IMG/VR virus record: IMGVR_UViG_3300022187_000170
Location: 1-28,291 of that record
Length of the DNA: 28,291 bases
From: a virus
Direction: 5' to 3' (one strand)
Shown here: positions 1 to 9,074 of the stretch, piece after piece
How the letters are laid out: each line of letters opens with the position of its first letter
Numbering within the stretch: position 1 is the first letter of the stretch
Translations under genes and position numbers: made by a program
The notes under the pieces: model-generated
The model's database searches: none
The model's input: the letters and a program-made list of their open reading frames with translations, nothing else
Told to the model about the DNA's origin: nothing

Positions 1-509
1 CTGTTAACGATGCAGGCAACGCTGGTGCCAACATGAACGTTGAAGTTCTTCGTCGCGCTAAAGAGATTTTGGATGCAAACGACGTTGATGAGATGATTCC
101 TCGATATTGTGCAATCAACGCTTCTGCTCTTCAAAGCCTATTGGCTGAGACAGAAGTTACTAGCTCTGATTACAACGTTGTTAAGGCGCTTGTTCAGGGA
201 CAGGTTGACACTTTCCTCGGGTTCAAGTTCATTCGACTAGAGTTGCTTCCTGCAACTAGCTTGACTTCAAGCTTTAGTTATACAGACGGTTCGGTTGGAT
301 CAGGTTCTGGAACACTTGATAGCACTTACAAGTCAATGATTGCATGGGCACAAGACGGCCTATTGCTTTCTATTGGTAAGGACATTGAGACCAAGATCAG
401 CGAGCGAGCTGACAAGTCTTACGCTAATCAGGTTTATTCTAGAATGAGCATCGGAGCTACTCGTTTGGAAGAAGAAAAGGTTGTAGAAATTTTCTGCAAG
501 CAATCATAA
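1..509 (+). CDS. Major capsid protein, C-terminal part
   Basis: The frame is open to the left edge, so this is the last ~169 residues of a longer protein; the ATG at 33 is an internal methionine. Visible features match the C-terminal half of HK97-fold podovirus capsid proteins: a helix beginning at VEVLRRAKEILDANDV, the pattern SSDYNVVKALVQGQVDTFLGFKFI, and the closing RMSIGATRLEEEKVVEI, which is typical of this family. The protein forms the icosahedral shell. The next gene starts 14 bases downstream with its own ribosome binding site. The assignment rests on remembered family patterns plus the T7-like gene order that follows; the N-terminal part is outside the window. Confidence 0.85.
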   Translation, partial: VNDAGNAGANMNVEVLRRAKEILDANDVDEMIPRYCAINASALQSLLAETEVTSSDYNVVKALVQGQVDTFLGFKFIRLELLPATSLTSSFSYTDGSVGSGSGTLDSTYKSMIAWAQDGLLLSIGKDIETKISERADKSYANQVYSRMSIGATRLEEEKVVEIFCKQS

Positions 510-523
510 GGAGATAGACGAAG

Positions 524-1000
524 ATGGCAACATTATACGGAGTAAACGCAGATAAAGCATTAGTTGACGTTCCTTCAGCCAAGGCTGGAGTTGGTGAGCA
601 AGGCGGCCGAGTTCGATGTATTTATGATACATACGAGCTTACTGCTGACATGAGTGCAGCCGATGTCATTCTTATGGGTGGACTCATCCCTAAGGGTGCG
701 CGAGTTCTTAACGTTCATTTGTTCTTTGACGCTTTGGGCGCAGGAACATTGGATGTTGGTTGGCAGGCGTCTGCTGAATTGTCTGGCGGATCAGCTGTTG
801 AAGCTGCATCTGCTGATGGTTTTATTGATGGCGCTGCAGTGACCAACCAAGGTCACGAGTCCATGCAAGAAGATCATTTTGCAGAAGCTGGAATGTTCAA
901 GAAGTTCGACGCTGCTGTACAGCCAGCGGTGACTGTAGCTACCGACACTTCTGCTACTAGCGGAACAATCGGCTTGTACATTCAGTACGTACTAGATTAA
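524..1000 (+). CDS. Head structural/decoration-type protein
   Basis: A 158-residue protein directly after the capsid gene, with a strong ribosome binding site (AAGGAG at 509-514) before the ATG. It has no signal peptide. The sequence is rich in Ala, Gly and Val, with short beta-like segments such as GARVLNVHLFFDALG and GTIGLYIQYVLD. Small proteins of this type, ending in an aromatic-rich strand, commonly sit beside capsid genes in short-tailed phages and are annotated as head decoration or minor structural proteins. The position between the capsid and tail tubular A supports a virion role. The exact role (decoration or head completion) is inference. A protein of similar layout but with an export signal is encoded at 15642-16166. 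Confidence 0.6.
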   Translation: MATLYGVNADKALVDVPSAKAGVGEQGGRVRCIYDTYELTADMSAADVILMGGLIPKGARVLNVHLFFDALGAGTLDVGWQASAELSGGSAVEAASADGFIDGAAVTNQGHESMQEDHFAEAGMFKKFDAAVQPAVTVATDTSATSGTIGLYIQYVLD

Positions 1001-1018
1001 TTTAGGAGGGAATGATTC

Positions 1019-1615
1019 TTGGCGATCTCAAAGGTAACTATATGCAACTCTGCTTTAGCGAAATTGGGAGCGTCAAGGATCAGCTCTCTTACAGAAGCCA
1101 ACAAAAACGCCCGGCTTTGTAAGGAGCTTTACCCGAGGCTTGCTCAGGCTCTACTTAGGGCGCATCCTTGGAACTTTGCAATTGATCGAGTTCAGGTGGC
1201 AAAAGACGCAACGGCCCCAGAGTATGGGTATTCATCACGATTCGCAATTCCTGAAGATTGTCTTAGGATTTTAAATGTAGATGCTGAATACCATGATGAG
1301 AGCAATGGCGGAACATTCTTTGCATGGAAGCGAGAGGGTGATTACATTCTTGCTAATTCAAGCACACTAGAAATACGTTATATAAAGGATATTAGTGAAT
1401 ATCCTGATGATTTTGATGCAAACTTTGTAGAGGCTTTGGCTTACTACTTAGCATCTGATTTAGCTTATCCAATCACTGGTTCTAGGACGTTAAGTGTAGA
1501 TATGTATAACAAGTATAAAGAGCAGCTATCGCTTGCTCGCAGCTACGATGGACAGGAGGGAAGCTCTGATCGCATCGGTGCTACAAGCTGGCTAGATGCG
1601 AGGTATCAGGAGTAG
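1019..1615 (+). CDS. Tail tubular protein A (T7 gp11-like)
   Basis: 198 residues; the start is TTG, chosen because AGGAGG at 1004-1009 lies 9 bases before it and the nearby ATG at 1012 is in another frame. The N-terminus (KVTICNSALAKLGASRISSL) and the later pattern LYPRLAQALLRAHPWNFA are hallmarks of the gp11 family, whose members form the ring joining the portal/head to the tail nozzle. The length matches T7 gp11 (about 196 residues). The C-terminal part LSLARSYDGQEGS also fits the family. The stop codon overlaps the start of the nozzle gene by one base, indicating translational coupling with the protein it binds in the tail. Confidence 0.88.
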   Translation: MAISKVTICNSALAKLGASRISSLTEANKNARLCKELYPRLAQALLRAHPWNFAIDRVQVAKDATAPEYGYSSRFAIPEDCLRILNVDAEYHDESNGGTFFAWKREGDYILANSSTLEIRYIKDISEYPDDFDANFVEALAYYLASDLAYPITGSRTLSVDMYNKYKEQLSLARSYDGQEGSSDRIGATSWLDARYQE

Positions 1616-4149
1616 TGTCCCGCTTTAGTTACATTGTTAATGATTTCACAGGTGGTGAGATCAGCCCTAAGTGGCGTGGAAGAACCAATCTAGACTCCTA
1701 CCGCAATAGTTGCGATATTATTATCAACGGTATTCCAACAAGAGATGGTGGCGTTATGAGGCGTGGTGGAACTGAGTTCATTCAGTTTGAAGACACGTTT
1801 GCTGATGACAATTCTAGTTCAAACGCATGGAATAATGCTGCAACATCTGTGGGCAACAGGGATGATTTAGCGTCTGGCAAAGGGTTTAGGATGATCCCCT
1901 TTGTTTTCTCTAAGGATGAGGCTTATGTAATTGTTCTTGGAGTTAAGGGGACTGCGACGTCTAATAATTATCCATGTAAGATCATAAACGTATCCGACAC
2001 TAGTCAGTATGTAAGTTTAGACAATGGAACACCTGCAGGTATTGATACGCTTATTATTGGGGGGCCGCCTACCGGCAGCCCGCCTGTAAAATCTCCTTTA
2101 GGGATAGATGAGAGTAAAAAATGGGGTCTTTTTACTGGTGTTGAGAATAGAGAAGAGCTAGCTGAGATTCAGTATACACAGGTAAACGATTTGTTGTTTA
2201 TCTGTCATCCTAACTACCCTCCGGCTATTTTTGGTAGAACGGCTGAAAACAGTTTTAGAAGATTCTTCTTACCGGAGCTTGTAGGAACCGATGTTACTAA
2301 CTCAACAAGTGGTAGTTCTCCTGTGTCTGTTGAGATAGCGCTTGGTTTTCCTTTTAGGGATATTGTTACAAGTGGGGCTACGATGACCCTTAACACCGCA
2401 ACACGTGGCGAGGGGAGGACTCTTACAGCTAGCAGCACTGATGGTTGGGGTGGTTTCACATCTGATCATGTGGGCGCTTACTTTCTTATGACGGTTAGTG
2501 GCAAGACAGGTCTTGTGGTTGTAACGGCAGTAGGCAGTACGACAAGCGCTACGGTTAACGTTCTTCTAGATGTAGGAGGAACAAGTGCTACAACAAACTG
2601 GCGAGAGTGCGCTTGGAGTAACGCAAGAGGCTGGCCAAGAACAGTGGTAGCTCATCAGAATAGGATTGGTTTTGGTGGAAACGCTGCTCAGCCTAACACT
2701 ATATGGTGGTCACAGACTGCTGACTTTTCGGAGTTTAATGGATCAAAAGCGATCAATGATTTAGGGGCAACTGGGTGGACTAATACTTCCTCTACGGCTG
2801 TATCTTCTGATCCTTTCAATGCAACTATTCTCTCTGGGCAGGCTGATAACATTAATTGGATAGTGTCTGATAAGAATTTAACTATAGGAACAGAGGGTAG
2901 GGAGTATATAGCAGACTTTGTTATAGGGACCTCTTCTACCACTCTTAGTGTTCAGCCTCAGACAAGTTTTGGATCTGCTTTTGTTCAGGCAAAAAAGGTT
3001 AGTAACGCCATTACATTTATTGATAGAAGTAATATCTCAACTAGAGAATTCGTGTTTAATTTTAACGAAGACAATTTCAGGTCTGAAGATATATCCTTTA
3101 AAGCTAAGCATCTTCCAGTTCACAGTGAGAGTCTTGAGGTATGGACGGAGCTATCATCTGCTTTAAGGAATAAACCAAAGATAGTAGAGTTTCAGATACA
3201 GAATACTCCATATGCACAGATACTGTGGTTTAAAGATCGCAACGGCTACCCGTTTATTTGTTCTCGTGATCGTGAGCTAGGGATTAACGGTTGGGCAAGA
3301 ATGGACTTTAGCCATGATGTGAGTTTTTCATCTATTAATAAATCTAAGGCTTCACCAATTGAGACAATGTGTTCTATTCCGTCGGCAAATGGAACAGGTG
3401 ATGATTTATTTATAATGACTAAAAGGACTTTAAATAGCTCAACTGTGTTTACAGTAGAGCGGTTGATAGGCACTGAGAGTTTTCATGATTCTAGATATCC
3501 TGCACCTGAAGGGTCGTTGTCTAGCCTTGACGACCCGATAGATTATCTGGGTCTTCATATGGACATGATGTTCTCTGATACTAGTGGTTCTGACACGTTA
3601 ACTCTATCTACTAATCTTGAGGGTGAGACAGTACATGCTTGGAGAAGTGGCGTTTATCAGGGGGAGTTTACTGTAAGTGCAGCAGGTGAGATCACATTAG
3701 ATTCTTCAGGCTTTTCTGGGGAGTTAGCTGTTGCTGGATTAAAGCACAACTTTATGGTTCAGCCAGTAGTTGTTGAGGCCGGCTCTGTGTATGGTAATGC
3801 TCAGGGCACGATTAAGTATGTAGAAGAGATTGTGGCCAAGCTTTATCAGACTCTTGGATTAAGAGTTGGTTATGTACGCGGGCCAGAGCCTATCTATATA
3901 TCGACAGGTGGTGGCACACCTGATGATGCTAAAGTAGATTTTGATTACTCTGATGTGACACTTGATTATCTTCTGTTTAACTGGAATGAGCTGCCTATAA
4001 ATCTAGAAACTCCTTTCTTTAATGGTAATAAGAAGATTGAGTTTGATGGCGACTACGATGATGATGGAAGAGTGGTTTTCTTTAATGATAGTGTTTATCC
4101 AACTTACATAGCAGCATTAATTTTTAAGGGGTCTACTTATGACCGTTAA
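1615..4149 (+). CDS. Tail tubular protein B / tail nozzle (T7 gp12-like)
   Basis: 844 residues with a GTG start overlapping the preceding TAG. The N-terminus contains NDFTGGEISPKWRGRTNLD followed by a Cys-Asp-rich segment and GGVMRRGGTEFI, the signature of the gp12 nozzle family (the usual form is GGELSP..RGR.D...Y..GC...N....GG..RRPGT.F). The middle includes RGWPRTVVAHQNRIGFGGN...IWWSQTADF, another family hallmark. The protein forms the distal tail tube through which DNA leaves. It follows gp11 and precedes the internal virion protein genes, as in T7. Its end overlaps the next start by 11 bases. Confidence 0.9.
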   Translation: MSRFSYIVNDFTGGEISPKWRGRTNLDSYRNSCDIIINGIPTRDGGVMRRGGTEFIQFEDTFADDNSSSNAWNNAATSVGNRDDLASGKGFRMIPFVFSKDEAYVIVLGVKGTATSNNYPCKIINVSDTSQYVSLDNGTPAGIDTLIIGGPPTGSPPVKSPLGIDESKKWGLFTGVENREELAEIQYTQVNDLLFICHPNYPPAIFGRTAENSFRRFFLPELVGTDVTNSTSGSSPVSVEIALGFPFRDIVTSGATMTLNTATRGEGRTLTASSTDGWGGFTSDHVGAYFLMTVSGKTGLVVVTAVGSTTSATVNVLLDVGGTSATTNWRECAWSNARGWPRTVVAHQNRIGFGGNAAQPNTIWWSQTADFSEFNGSKAINDLGATGWTNTSSTAVSSDPFNATILSGQADNINWIVSDKNLTIGTEGREYIADFVIGTSSTTLSVQPQTSFGSAFVQAKKVSNAITFIDRSNISTREFVFNFNEDNFRSEDISFKAKHLPVHSESLEVWTELSSALRNKPKIVEFQIQNTPYAQILWFKDRNGYPFICSRDRELGINGWARMDFSHDVSFSSINKSKASPIETMCSIPSANGTGDDLFIMTKRTLNSSTVFTVERLIGTESFHDSRYPAPEGSLSSLDDPIDYLGLHMDMMFSDTSGSDTLTLSTNLEGETVHAWRSGVYQGEFTVSAAGEITLDSSGFSGELAVAGLKHNFMVQPVVVEAGSVYGNAQGTIKYVEEIVAKLYQTLGLRVGYVRGPEPIYISTGGGTPDDAKVDFDYSDVTLDYLLFNWNELPINLETPFFNGNKKIEFDGDYDDDGRVVFFNDSVYPTYIAALIFKGSTYDR

Positions 4150-4570
4150 GTTTAGAGAATTCAGACCTCTAGACGCTGATGAATTCAGTCCGTTCGACTT
4201 CTTTGATGACGGCGCTAAGCAGAGAACTATTATGTCAAGTCAGTATGGTAGTGACGTGTTTACTATCTATGATGAAGAGGGTGTTATGGGGGTTGTTGGC
4301 TGCACTCCAATTTGGGAGGGTGTTGCTAATATGTGGACGCTTCTTGGTGAGGGGATTTACAGAGAGCCTAAGGCTTTTAGTTTGCTTACTGGTAAGCTTA
4401 TAGAAGAGATGTTCAACAAGTACGGGTTAAGAAGAGCCGATGCACATGTTAAAATGGGGCATGATAAAGGGGTTGAGTGGATAGAGCGGTTTGGTTTTGT
4501 TCGAGAAGGTATTATGAGGCGATACTTACCTGATGGCAGTGATGCTTATTTATATGCGAGGTATTTGTAA
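4139..4570 (+). CDS. T7 gp13-like protein, GNAT-like fold
   Basis: 143 residues, about the length of T7 gp13 (138). The sequence has a GNAT acetyltransferase-like layout: an N-terminal FREFRPLDADEF, a central strand (VMGVVGCTPIWEGVANMWTLLGEGI), then a helix and the C-terminal pattern GVEWIERFGFVREGIMRRYLPDGSDAYLYARYL, which resembles the end of a GNAT domain (GF..EG..R.......D.Y.Y). T7 gp13 (DUF2833 family) is needed for virion assembly; no acetyl acceptor is known. A clear acetyl-CoA loop (Q/RxxGxG/A) is not evident, so enzymatic activity is doubtful. The gene overlaps tail nozzle upstream and shares TAATG with the next gene. Confidence 0.72.
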   Translation: MTVKFREFRPLDADEFSPFDFFDDGAKQRTIMSSQYGSDVFTIYDEEGVMGVVGCTPIWEGVANMWTLLGEGIYREPKAFSLLTGKLIEEMFNKYGLRRADAHVKMGHDKGVEWIERFGFVREGIMRRYLPDGSDAYLYARYL

Positions 4571-5127
4571 TGGGAGCAGCGGCAGCACCAATAGCTATAG
4601 GGGCATCAATTGTAGGCACTGGATTTAAGTTATATGGGCAGAAGAAGGCTGAGGCTGCTCAGAAAGCAGCGCTTGAGCGAGAGAAGCAGGCAATTCAGGA
4701 AGAAGTAGCTTTTATTAAACGTTCTGAGCAGGAGCAGCTTGAGATCTTTGATGAGCAGACGGCTGAGCTGTTTGGCAATCAGGTATCAGCTTTTGCGGCT
4801 AATGGAGTAGATTTTAGCGGATCAGCTCTTGCTACAGCTATTGATGATCAGATGAAGGCAGAAGATCAGAGGGGCTTCATGAAGGAGCAGTTTAGATACA
4901 ACAGGCGTCGGGCAGAGTTGGGTATAGAGGCAAGAAACATGCAGATAGCATCCATTAATAAAATGAGTGGGTTTAATACTATGACAACAATACTTGGCGG
5001 AATAGGTGGGGCAGCGGGTAGGATGAATTTTACTGGTGGTGCTCAGGCTTCGTCTATTGGAGATGTTAGTGGTGGTAGTGCTAGCCAACCCTTTTCTGGT
5101 GGGCCTGATGTTGGGAGTATAGCGTAA
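4570..5127 (+). CDS. Internal virion protein B (T7 gp14-like)
   Basis: 185 residues, close to T7 gp14 (196). It begins with a hydrophobic Ala/Gly segment (AAAAPIAIGASIVGTGFKLYG), followed by a long charged helix with many Glu, Gln and Lys residues (about 25-60), then the segment FAANGVDFSGSALATAI, a typical gp14-family pattern, and a Gly/Ser-rich tail. In T7 gp14 is ejected into the outer membrane and forms part of the DNA-translocation channel. The gene is flanked by gp13-like and gp15-like genes in the canonical order and is coupled on both sides by one-base overlaps (TAATG). Confidence 0.75.
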   Translation: MGAAAAPIAIGASIVGTGFKLYGQKKAEAAQKAALEREKQAIQEEVAFIKRSEQEQLEIFDEQTAELFGNQVSAFAANGVDFSGSALATAIDDQMKAEDQRGFMKEQFRYNRRRAELGIEARNMQIASINKMSGFNTMTTILGGIGGAAGRMNFTGGAQASSIGDVSGGSASQPFSGGPDVGSIA

Positions 5128-7343
5128 TGCCAAAGATACCATCGTTTAATAGGAGCCCCAGTCTTTCTCCAAGAACTGGCACGCAATCTTTTACTCAAGG
5201 TGCAACAGCTGAAGGAGAAGCTGTAGCAAGGTTTGGTGAGCAGTTCTCAAGAGTTGTTGGCGGAGTGGCTGATAAGATTGATAAAGCCAATGATGCAGTT
5301 AATGAGGCTGAGCTTAGAACTGAGTTTAGATCGCGCCTAAATCAGGCGTCGAAAGAGATATCTCTTCAAAAGGATGAAGATGCAGCCGATGGATCTGATG
5401 TTGTGGCGAGGGCAAGCCAAGCTTTCACATCAATCCAGGATGATATTTTATCAAAAGCTAGATCTTCTAGGGTAAAAGAAAGTCTTATTTTACAGGGGCA
5501 GAGACTAGCTTCTAGTTTTGAGTCAGCCTCTATGGATATTGCTCAAAAAAGATACCAGACCCATTTGCTTGAGGGGCAAGAGAAGTATTCAAACGAGTTG
5601 TCTAAAAGAGTGATTGAGGACCCCACCAGTATTAAAGAGGTGATGGAAGAGTATGACGAATTCTTGAGCCCTCAAGAAGATGATGTTTTAGGTGTTGAGC
5701 TTAAAAAGAAATCTCGTAGGGCGCATGTTGCTAACATTCAGAGGGCATTTGAAGCAGCTCATTTTGCAAACAATGGAGAGACGGCAAATGAGTATAAAGA
5801 TGCTTTAATGGGCAAGTCTAAGGACGAGGCGGCCAATGAGTTGTTTAAAAATATGAACGCTGCTCAAAGACAGTCTGCCTTAAATAGGGTTGATTCTAAG
5901 ATTAAGCAAAGAGCTAGAATAAACATGAGTAACACAAATCTCATGTTAGATGATTATGTTTCAGAGATTATCAGAACTGGTAATGCAGATGTTAATAAAT
6001 TTCAGAGCCTACTACCAAAGCCTGGAGAGCTTGATGGCCTCAGGCCAGAAATAAGGAAGAGACATGTTGATAACATTAAGGGGTGGGCAGAGGCTGCTAA
6101 AAACTTTTCTGATAGCAGAAGTAAGAGTCTTCAAGAGCTGCGTGCTATGTCGGCTAATCCGTTTTCTAATTTAATAACTGTTAGTGAATACAATAGTGCT
6201 CAAAGATCAGATATAGCTGGGAAGCTAAAAAAGATTATTGACTCAAGAATAGAGAAAATAGAAGAAGATGTTGTTGGAGTTATTCATTCTGACAACCCAA
6301 CGCTTCTAGGTAATAGAAATTTAGAAAACCCAGATGAGATGAAAAAGTATCTCCAAGATCTTAGGGCTCACAAGGAGGCTATGGGAGTTGAAAACTCTAG
6401 TGTGATCTCCCATTCTGAAGCAATGGGAATAGGCGCGGAGCTAAACGAAATAAAGGGCATGGAGAACAAGGGTCTTTATATGGATAACCTCGTTAAGGCG
6501 TATGGTGAAGATAGTAGTTATTTACTTGAGGATCTTAAAAAACGTAACGTTGTGTCTGGCCAGATGCTCTCATATGTTTATATGGGAAGAGACAATATAT
6601 CCAAGCAGAAAATCATAAGAAACGAAGAGCTATTTAAAAGAGGCGATCTGACAGAGCAGAATTTGAAGGATAAAGGAAAAGATGTTGCCTCTATAGAAAA
6701 GTCTCTAACTATGGAGCTAGATTCTAAATGGGACATGCTCCAGGGCAACTCTGGTCTAGCTCCTTTGTTTGATCAAATAAAAGAGTCTGTTCGTAGGGAG
6801 GCGTACCACCAAGTTCTTTTTGAGGGTAAATCAGAGTCAAAGGCTGTTGCTAACGCAGTGGAAGCAATGATGGGCTCTGATAAGTTTATCATTGAAGAGA
6901 TGGGGGCGTCTAAGATTTTTGCTCCTAAGCCTGCTAACTACAATAAAGAGAGGGTGGAGGAGTTTTTCGATTTAGCTGAAGATGAAGATTTTATCATGAA
7001 GATGAAGCTAGATTACGATAATAAAGACTTTGAGTCATATGAACAGTTTGTAGAGCAAAATATTGATAACTTGTTTTTTCAGACTGATCCAAAGGACACT
7101 AACTATGTTCAAATGTTTATTAGAACACCTAGCGGTGGAATTAATAGGGTCACTCGTGGTGGCAATCAGGTAAGAATATCTATTGAAGATATTTCAAAGG
7201 GCGCCGACGAATTCGCTGGAGATATTGATGAAGAGGTTAGGCCATGGTTGTCGGCTATTATTTCTAGCAGATCTAATAACAGATTCCAGAATACTTTCTC
7301 TAATAGAATAAATATGTTTACTGGTGAGGAGCGCAAGAGATAA
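5127..7343 (+). CDS. Internal virion protein C (T7 gp15-like)
   Basis: 738 residues, nearly all helical and charged, about the size of T7 gp15 (747). The N-terminus is disordered (Pro/Ser-rich, PKIPSFNRSPSLSPRTGTQ), followed by GEAVARFGEQFSRVVGGVADKI and long predicted helices. No enzymatic motif is visible. Identity is inferred from size, composition and position between gp14-like and gp16-like genes. In T7, gp15 forms part of the internal core stack and, after ejection, the periplasmic part of the DNA tunnel with gp16. The stop is immediately followed by the next ATG, without a gap. Confidence 0.7.
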   Translation: MPKIPSFNRSPSLSPRTGTQSFTQGATAEGEAVARFGEQFSRVVGGVADKIDKANDAVNEAELRTEFRSRLNQASKEISLQKDEDAADGSDVVARASQAFTSIQDDILSKARSSRVKESLILQGQRLASSFESASMDIAQKRYQTHLLEGQEKYSNELSKRVIEDPTSIKEVMEEYDEFLSPQEDDVLGVELKKKSRRAHVANIQRAFEAAHFANNGETANEYKDALMGKSKDEAANELFKNMNAAQRQSALNRVDSKIKQRARINMSNTNLMLDDYVSEIIRTGNADVNKFQSLLPKPGELDGLRPEIRKRHVDNIKGWAEAAKNFSDSRSKSLQELRAMSANPFSNLITVSEYNSAQRSDIAGKLKKIIDSRIEKIEEDVVGVIHSDNPTLLGNRNLENPDEMKKYLQDLRAHKEAMGVENSSVISHSEAMGIGAELNEIKGMENKGLYMDNLVKAYGEDSSYLLEDLKKRNVVSGQMLSYVYMGRDNISKQKIIRNEELFKRGDLTEQNLKDKGKDVASIEKSLTMELDSKWDMLQGNSGLAPLFDQIKESVRREAYHQVLFEGKSESKAVANAVEAMMGSDKFIIEEMGASKIFAPKPANYNKERVEEFFDLAEDEDFIMKMKLDYDNKDFESYEQFVEQNIDNLFFQTDPKDTNYVQMFIRTPSGGINRVTRGGNQVRISIEDISKGADEFAGDIDEEVRPWLSAIISSRSNNRFQNTFSNRINMFTGEERKR

Positions 7344-9074
7344 ATGTCGGCACCATTTAAAGGGCAGGACTTAGCAGTTGTTGGGGGGACAAGTGCTGAT
7401 GTTTATAGAGAAAGAGGAACTCTAGAAACTTTAAGTAATACCATATCTTTAAGTGCAAAAGATATGGAGACTGCCTCTCTAATGAGGCTGATGAATTTAT
7501 CAACTCTCGATCCTGATGGAGAGCGACTTCCTCCTGAGCAACTTAGAGATAAGTTCCCAGAGCATAGAGATTTATTCAACTATGAGATGAGTGAGATTCA
7601 GGCTCAAGAGGTTATTAAAGAGGCAAACTCTAGACGGAATTTGGAGATGGAAATTGCCAAAGGTCCTCAAGGCGTTGTTCAGACTGGGCTTAATTTTGCA
7701 GCTAGCATGATACCTCATGCACTCGATCCTATTGGGTGGGGCGTGGGAATGGCAACTGGTGGTATTCTTAAAGCTAGTAGTTTTGGTGCTAAAATGTATA
7801 AGGCTATATCGGCAATGAAAGAAGCTGGTAAAGTAAGGAAGGCTGCAGCGGCTGGCCTTAGTTTACAGATGGCAGAAAACGCTGTTGGCAACTTACTTGT
7901 TGAACCAATTCCTATGACCGTAGCTAATCTTGAGGGGCGCGAATATGGAGCGGCAGAGGCTTTTACTAATGCCGTTGGCGGGGCAATTCTTGGTACAGCA
8001 GTAATTAGAGGAATAGGCGGCGGAGTTAAATTTGCATGGAATAAGATTAACCCACAAGCTGGTAAGGTGGGTAGTAAGAGTCCAGCGGCAGTTGGATTAA
8101 CTCTTGATATGGTAACTAATCAGCTTAAGGCAGGGCGAAGGCCAGATGTCTCTAGGGTTATAAGAGACATGGTTCAAGAGACGGCGCCATCTAGAGAGTT
8201 TAAGCGAATTAATCCAGCAGATGTAGCTTCTGGTAAAGTTTATGCACCTAAGAACAAAAGGTCTAAACCGGCGCTTGGAAATGCTAGAGCCATTGGTGAT
8301 AACTACGGAGACAATGCTATCTATCTTAGTTTTGACGAGGGGTCTGCCAACGGAGCGGCGGCCTCTAAGTATTCAGATAGACTTGGGGCTGTAGAAGAAT
8401 TTGAGATCTCTGAGAAGATGAACCTTCTTGATTTAGATGAGCCGGCCCCATCTAACTTTAGATCTATAGCTGAAGAGTTTTCTCCAACTGTTGCAGCACG
8501 TGGAGCAGACGCCACTGTTAGCAGCAGACAGTTATTAGAAGATGTTAAGACAGATATTCGAGAAGGTAAGTTGGAGCCTGAGGCTCTTGATCAACTCAAC
8601 GCCCGCATGGCCGAAGAAGGTTATGATGGTTACTACCATGATAATAGAGTTGAGCTTGGCGAAGAAGGCAATCGAAACAACGTTATGGTGTTGTTTAATG
8701 ATTCTAAGCTTAAGAGCAATGGTGTGAGGGCTGGAGATAGATCTAGGTTAAAGCTTCCAACGCAAGAAGAGCTTGTTGAGATGAATAGGGCTGAGTCCAC
8801 AAGAGATGATAGTCCTTTTGAGTTAAGACAAGAAGATCTTGATCCGACATCTAGGCAGATTGTTGAGAGAGAGTTTGAGCCAGATGATGTCGAGACAAAG
8901 GTTGATAAGGATTATGAGGATCTTCTTGCACGCGCAGAGGAAGAGCATAGGGCAGGGATATTAACTGATGAACAATTGAAGGCTGTTAGGGACAGCAATG
9001 TTAACCCGACTCAACTAATGGATATAATGAAGGCTGGAACGGATTGCCTTATTAATGGAGCGCTGAACGTATGA
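7344..9074 (+). CDS. Internal virion protein with membrane segment and ART-like domain
   Basis: 576 residues. Residues ~1-110 are helical and charged. Residues ~112-145 form a hydrophobic segment with the pattern NFAASMIPHALDPIGWGVG, often seen in internal core proteins of podoviruses. A second Ala/Gly-rich stretch follows (~205-225). Residues ~290-460 resemble the ADP-ribosyltransferase-like domain of large phage polyvalent proteins: GDNAIYLSFDEGSANGAAASKYS, then LLDLDEP, then EEGYDGYYHDN and NVMVLFNDSKLKSNG. The C-terminus ends CLINGALNV. Together with the following gene (4-base ATGA overlap) it occupies the place of T7 gp16. No lytic transglycosylase motif was recognised. Whether the ART-like domain is active cannot be told; a clear catalytic triad is not obvious. 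Confidence 0.62.
   Translation: MSAPFKGQDLAVVGGTSADVYRERGTLETLSNTISLSAKDMETASLMRLMNLSTLDPDGERLPPEQLRDKFPEHRDLFNYEMSEIQAQEVIKEANSRRNLEMEIAKGPQGVVQTGLNFAASMIPHALDPIGWGVGMATGGILKASSFGAKMYKAISAMKEAGKVRKAAAAGLSLQMAENAVGNLLVEPIPMTVANLEGREYGAAEAFTNAVGGAILGTAVIRGIGGGVKFAWNKINPQAGKVGSKSPAAVGLTLDMVTNQLKAGRRPDVSRVIRDMVQETAPSREFKRINPADVASGKVYAPKNKRSKPALGNARAIGDNYGDNAIYLSFDEGSANGAAASKYSDRLGAVEEFEISEKMNLLDLDEPAPSNFRSIAEEFSPTVAARGADATVSSRQLLEDVKTDIREGKLEPEALDQLNARMAEEGYDGYYHDNRVELGEEGNRNNVMVLFNDSKLKSNGVRAGDRSRLKLPTQEELVEMNRAESTRDDSPFELRQEDLDPTSRQIVEREFEPDDVETKVDKDYEDLLARAEEEHRAGILTDEQLKAVRDSNVNPTQLMDIMKAGTDCLINGALNV

Noticed and set aside
654-842. Short plus-strand frame within the head protein gene
   Set aside because: It lies entirely inside the 524-1000 gene in another frame, with no ribosome binding site and unlikely composition.
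4822-5142. 106-codon minus-strand open frame opposite the gp14-like gene
   Set aside because: It is antisense to a well-supported gene, with low-complexity Ser/Thr composition and no plausible regulation.
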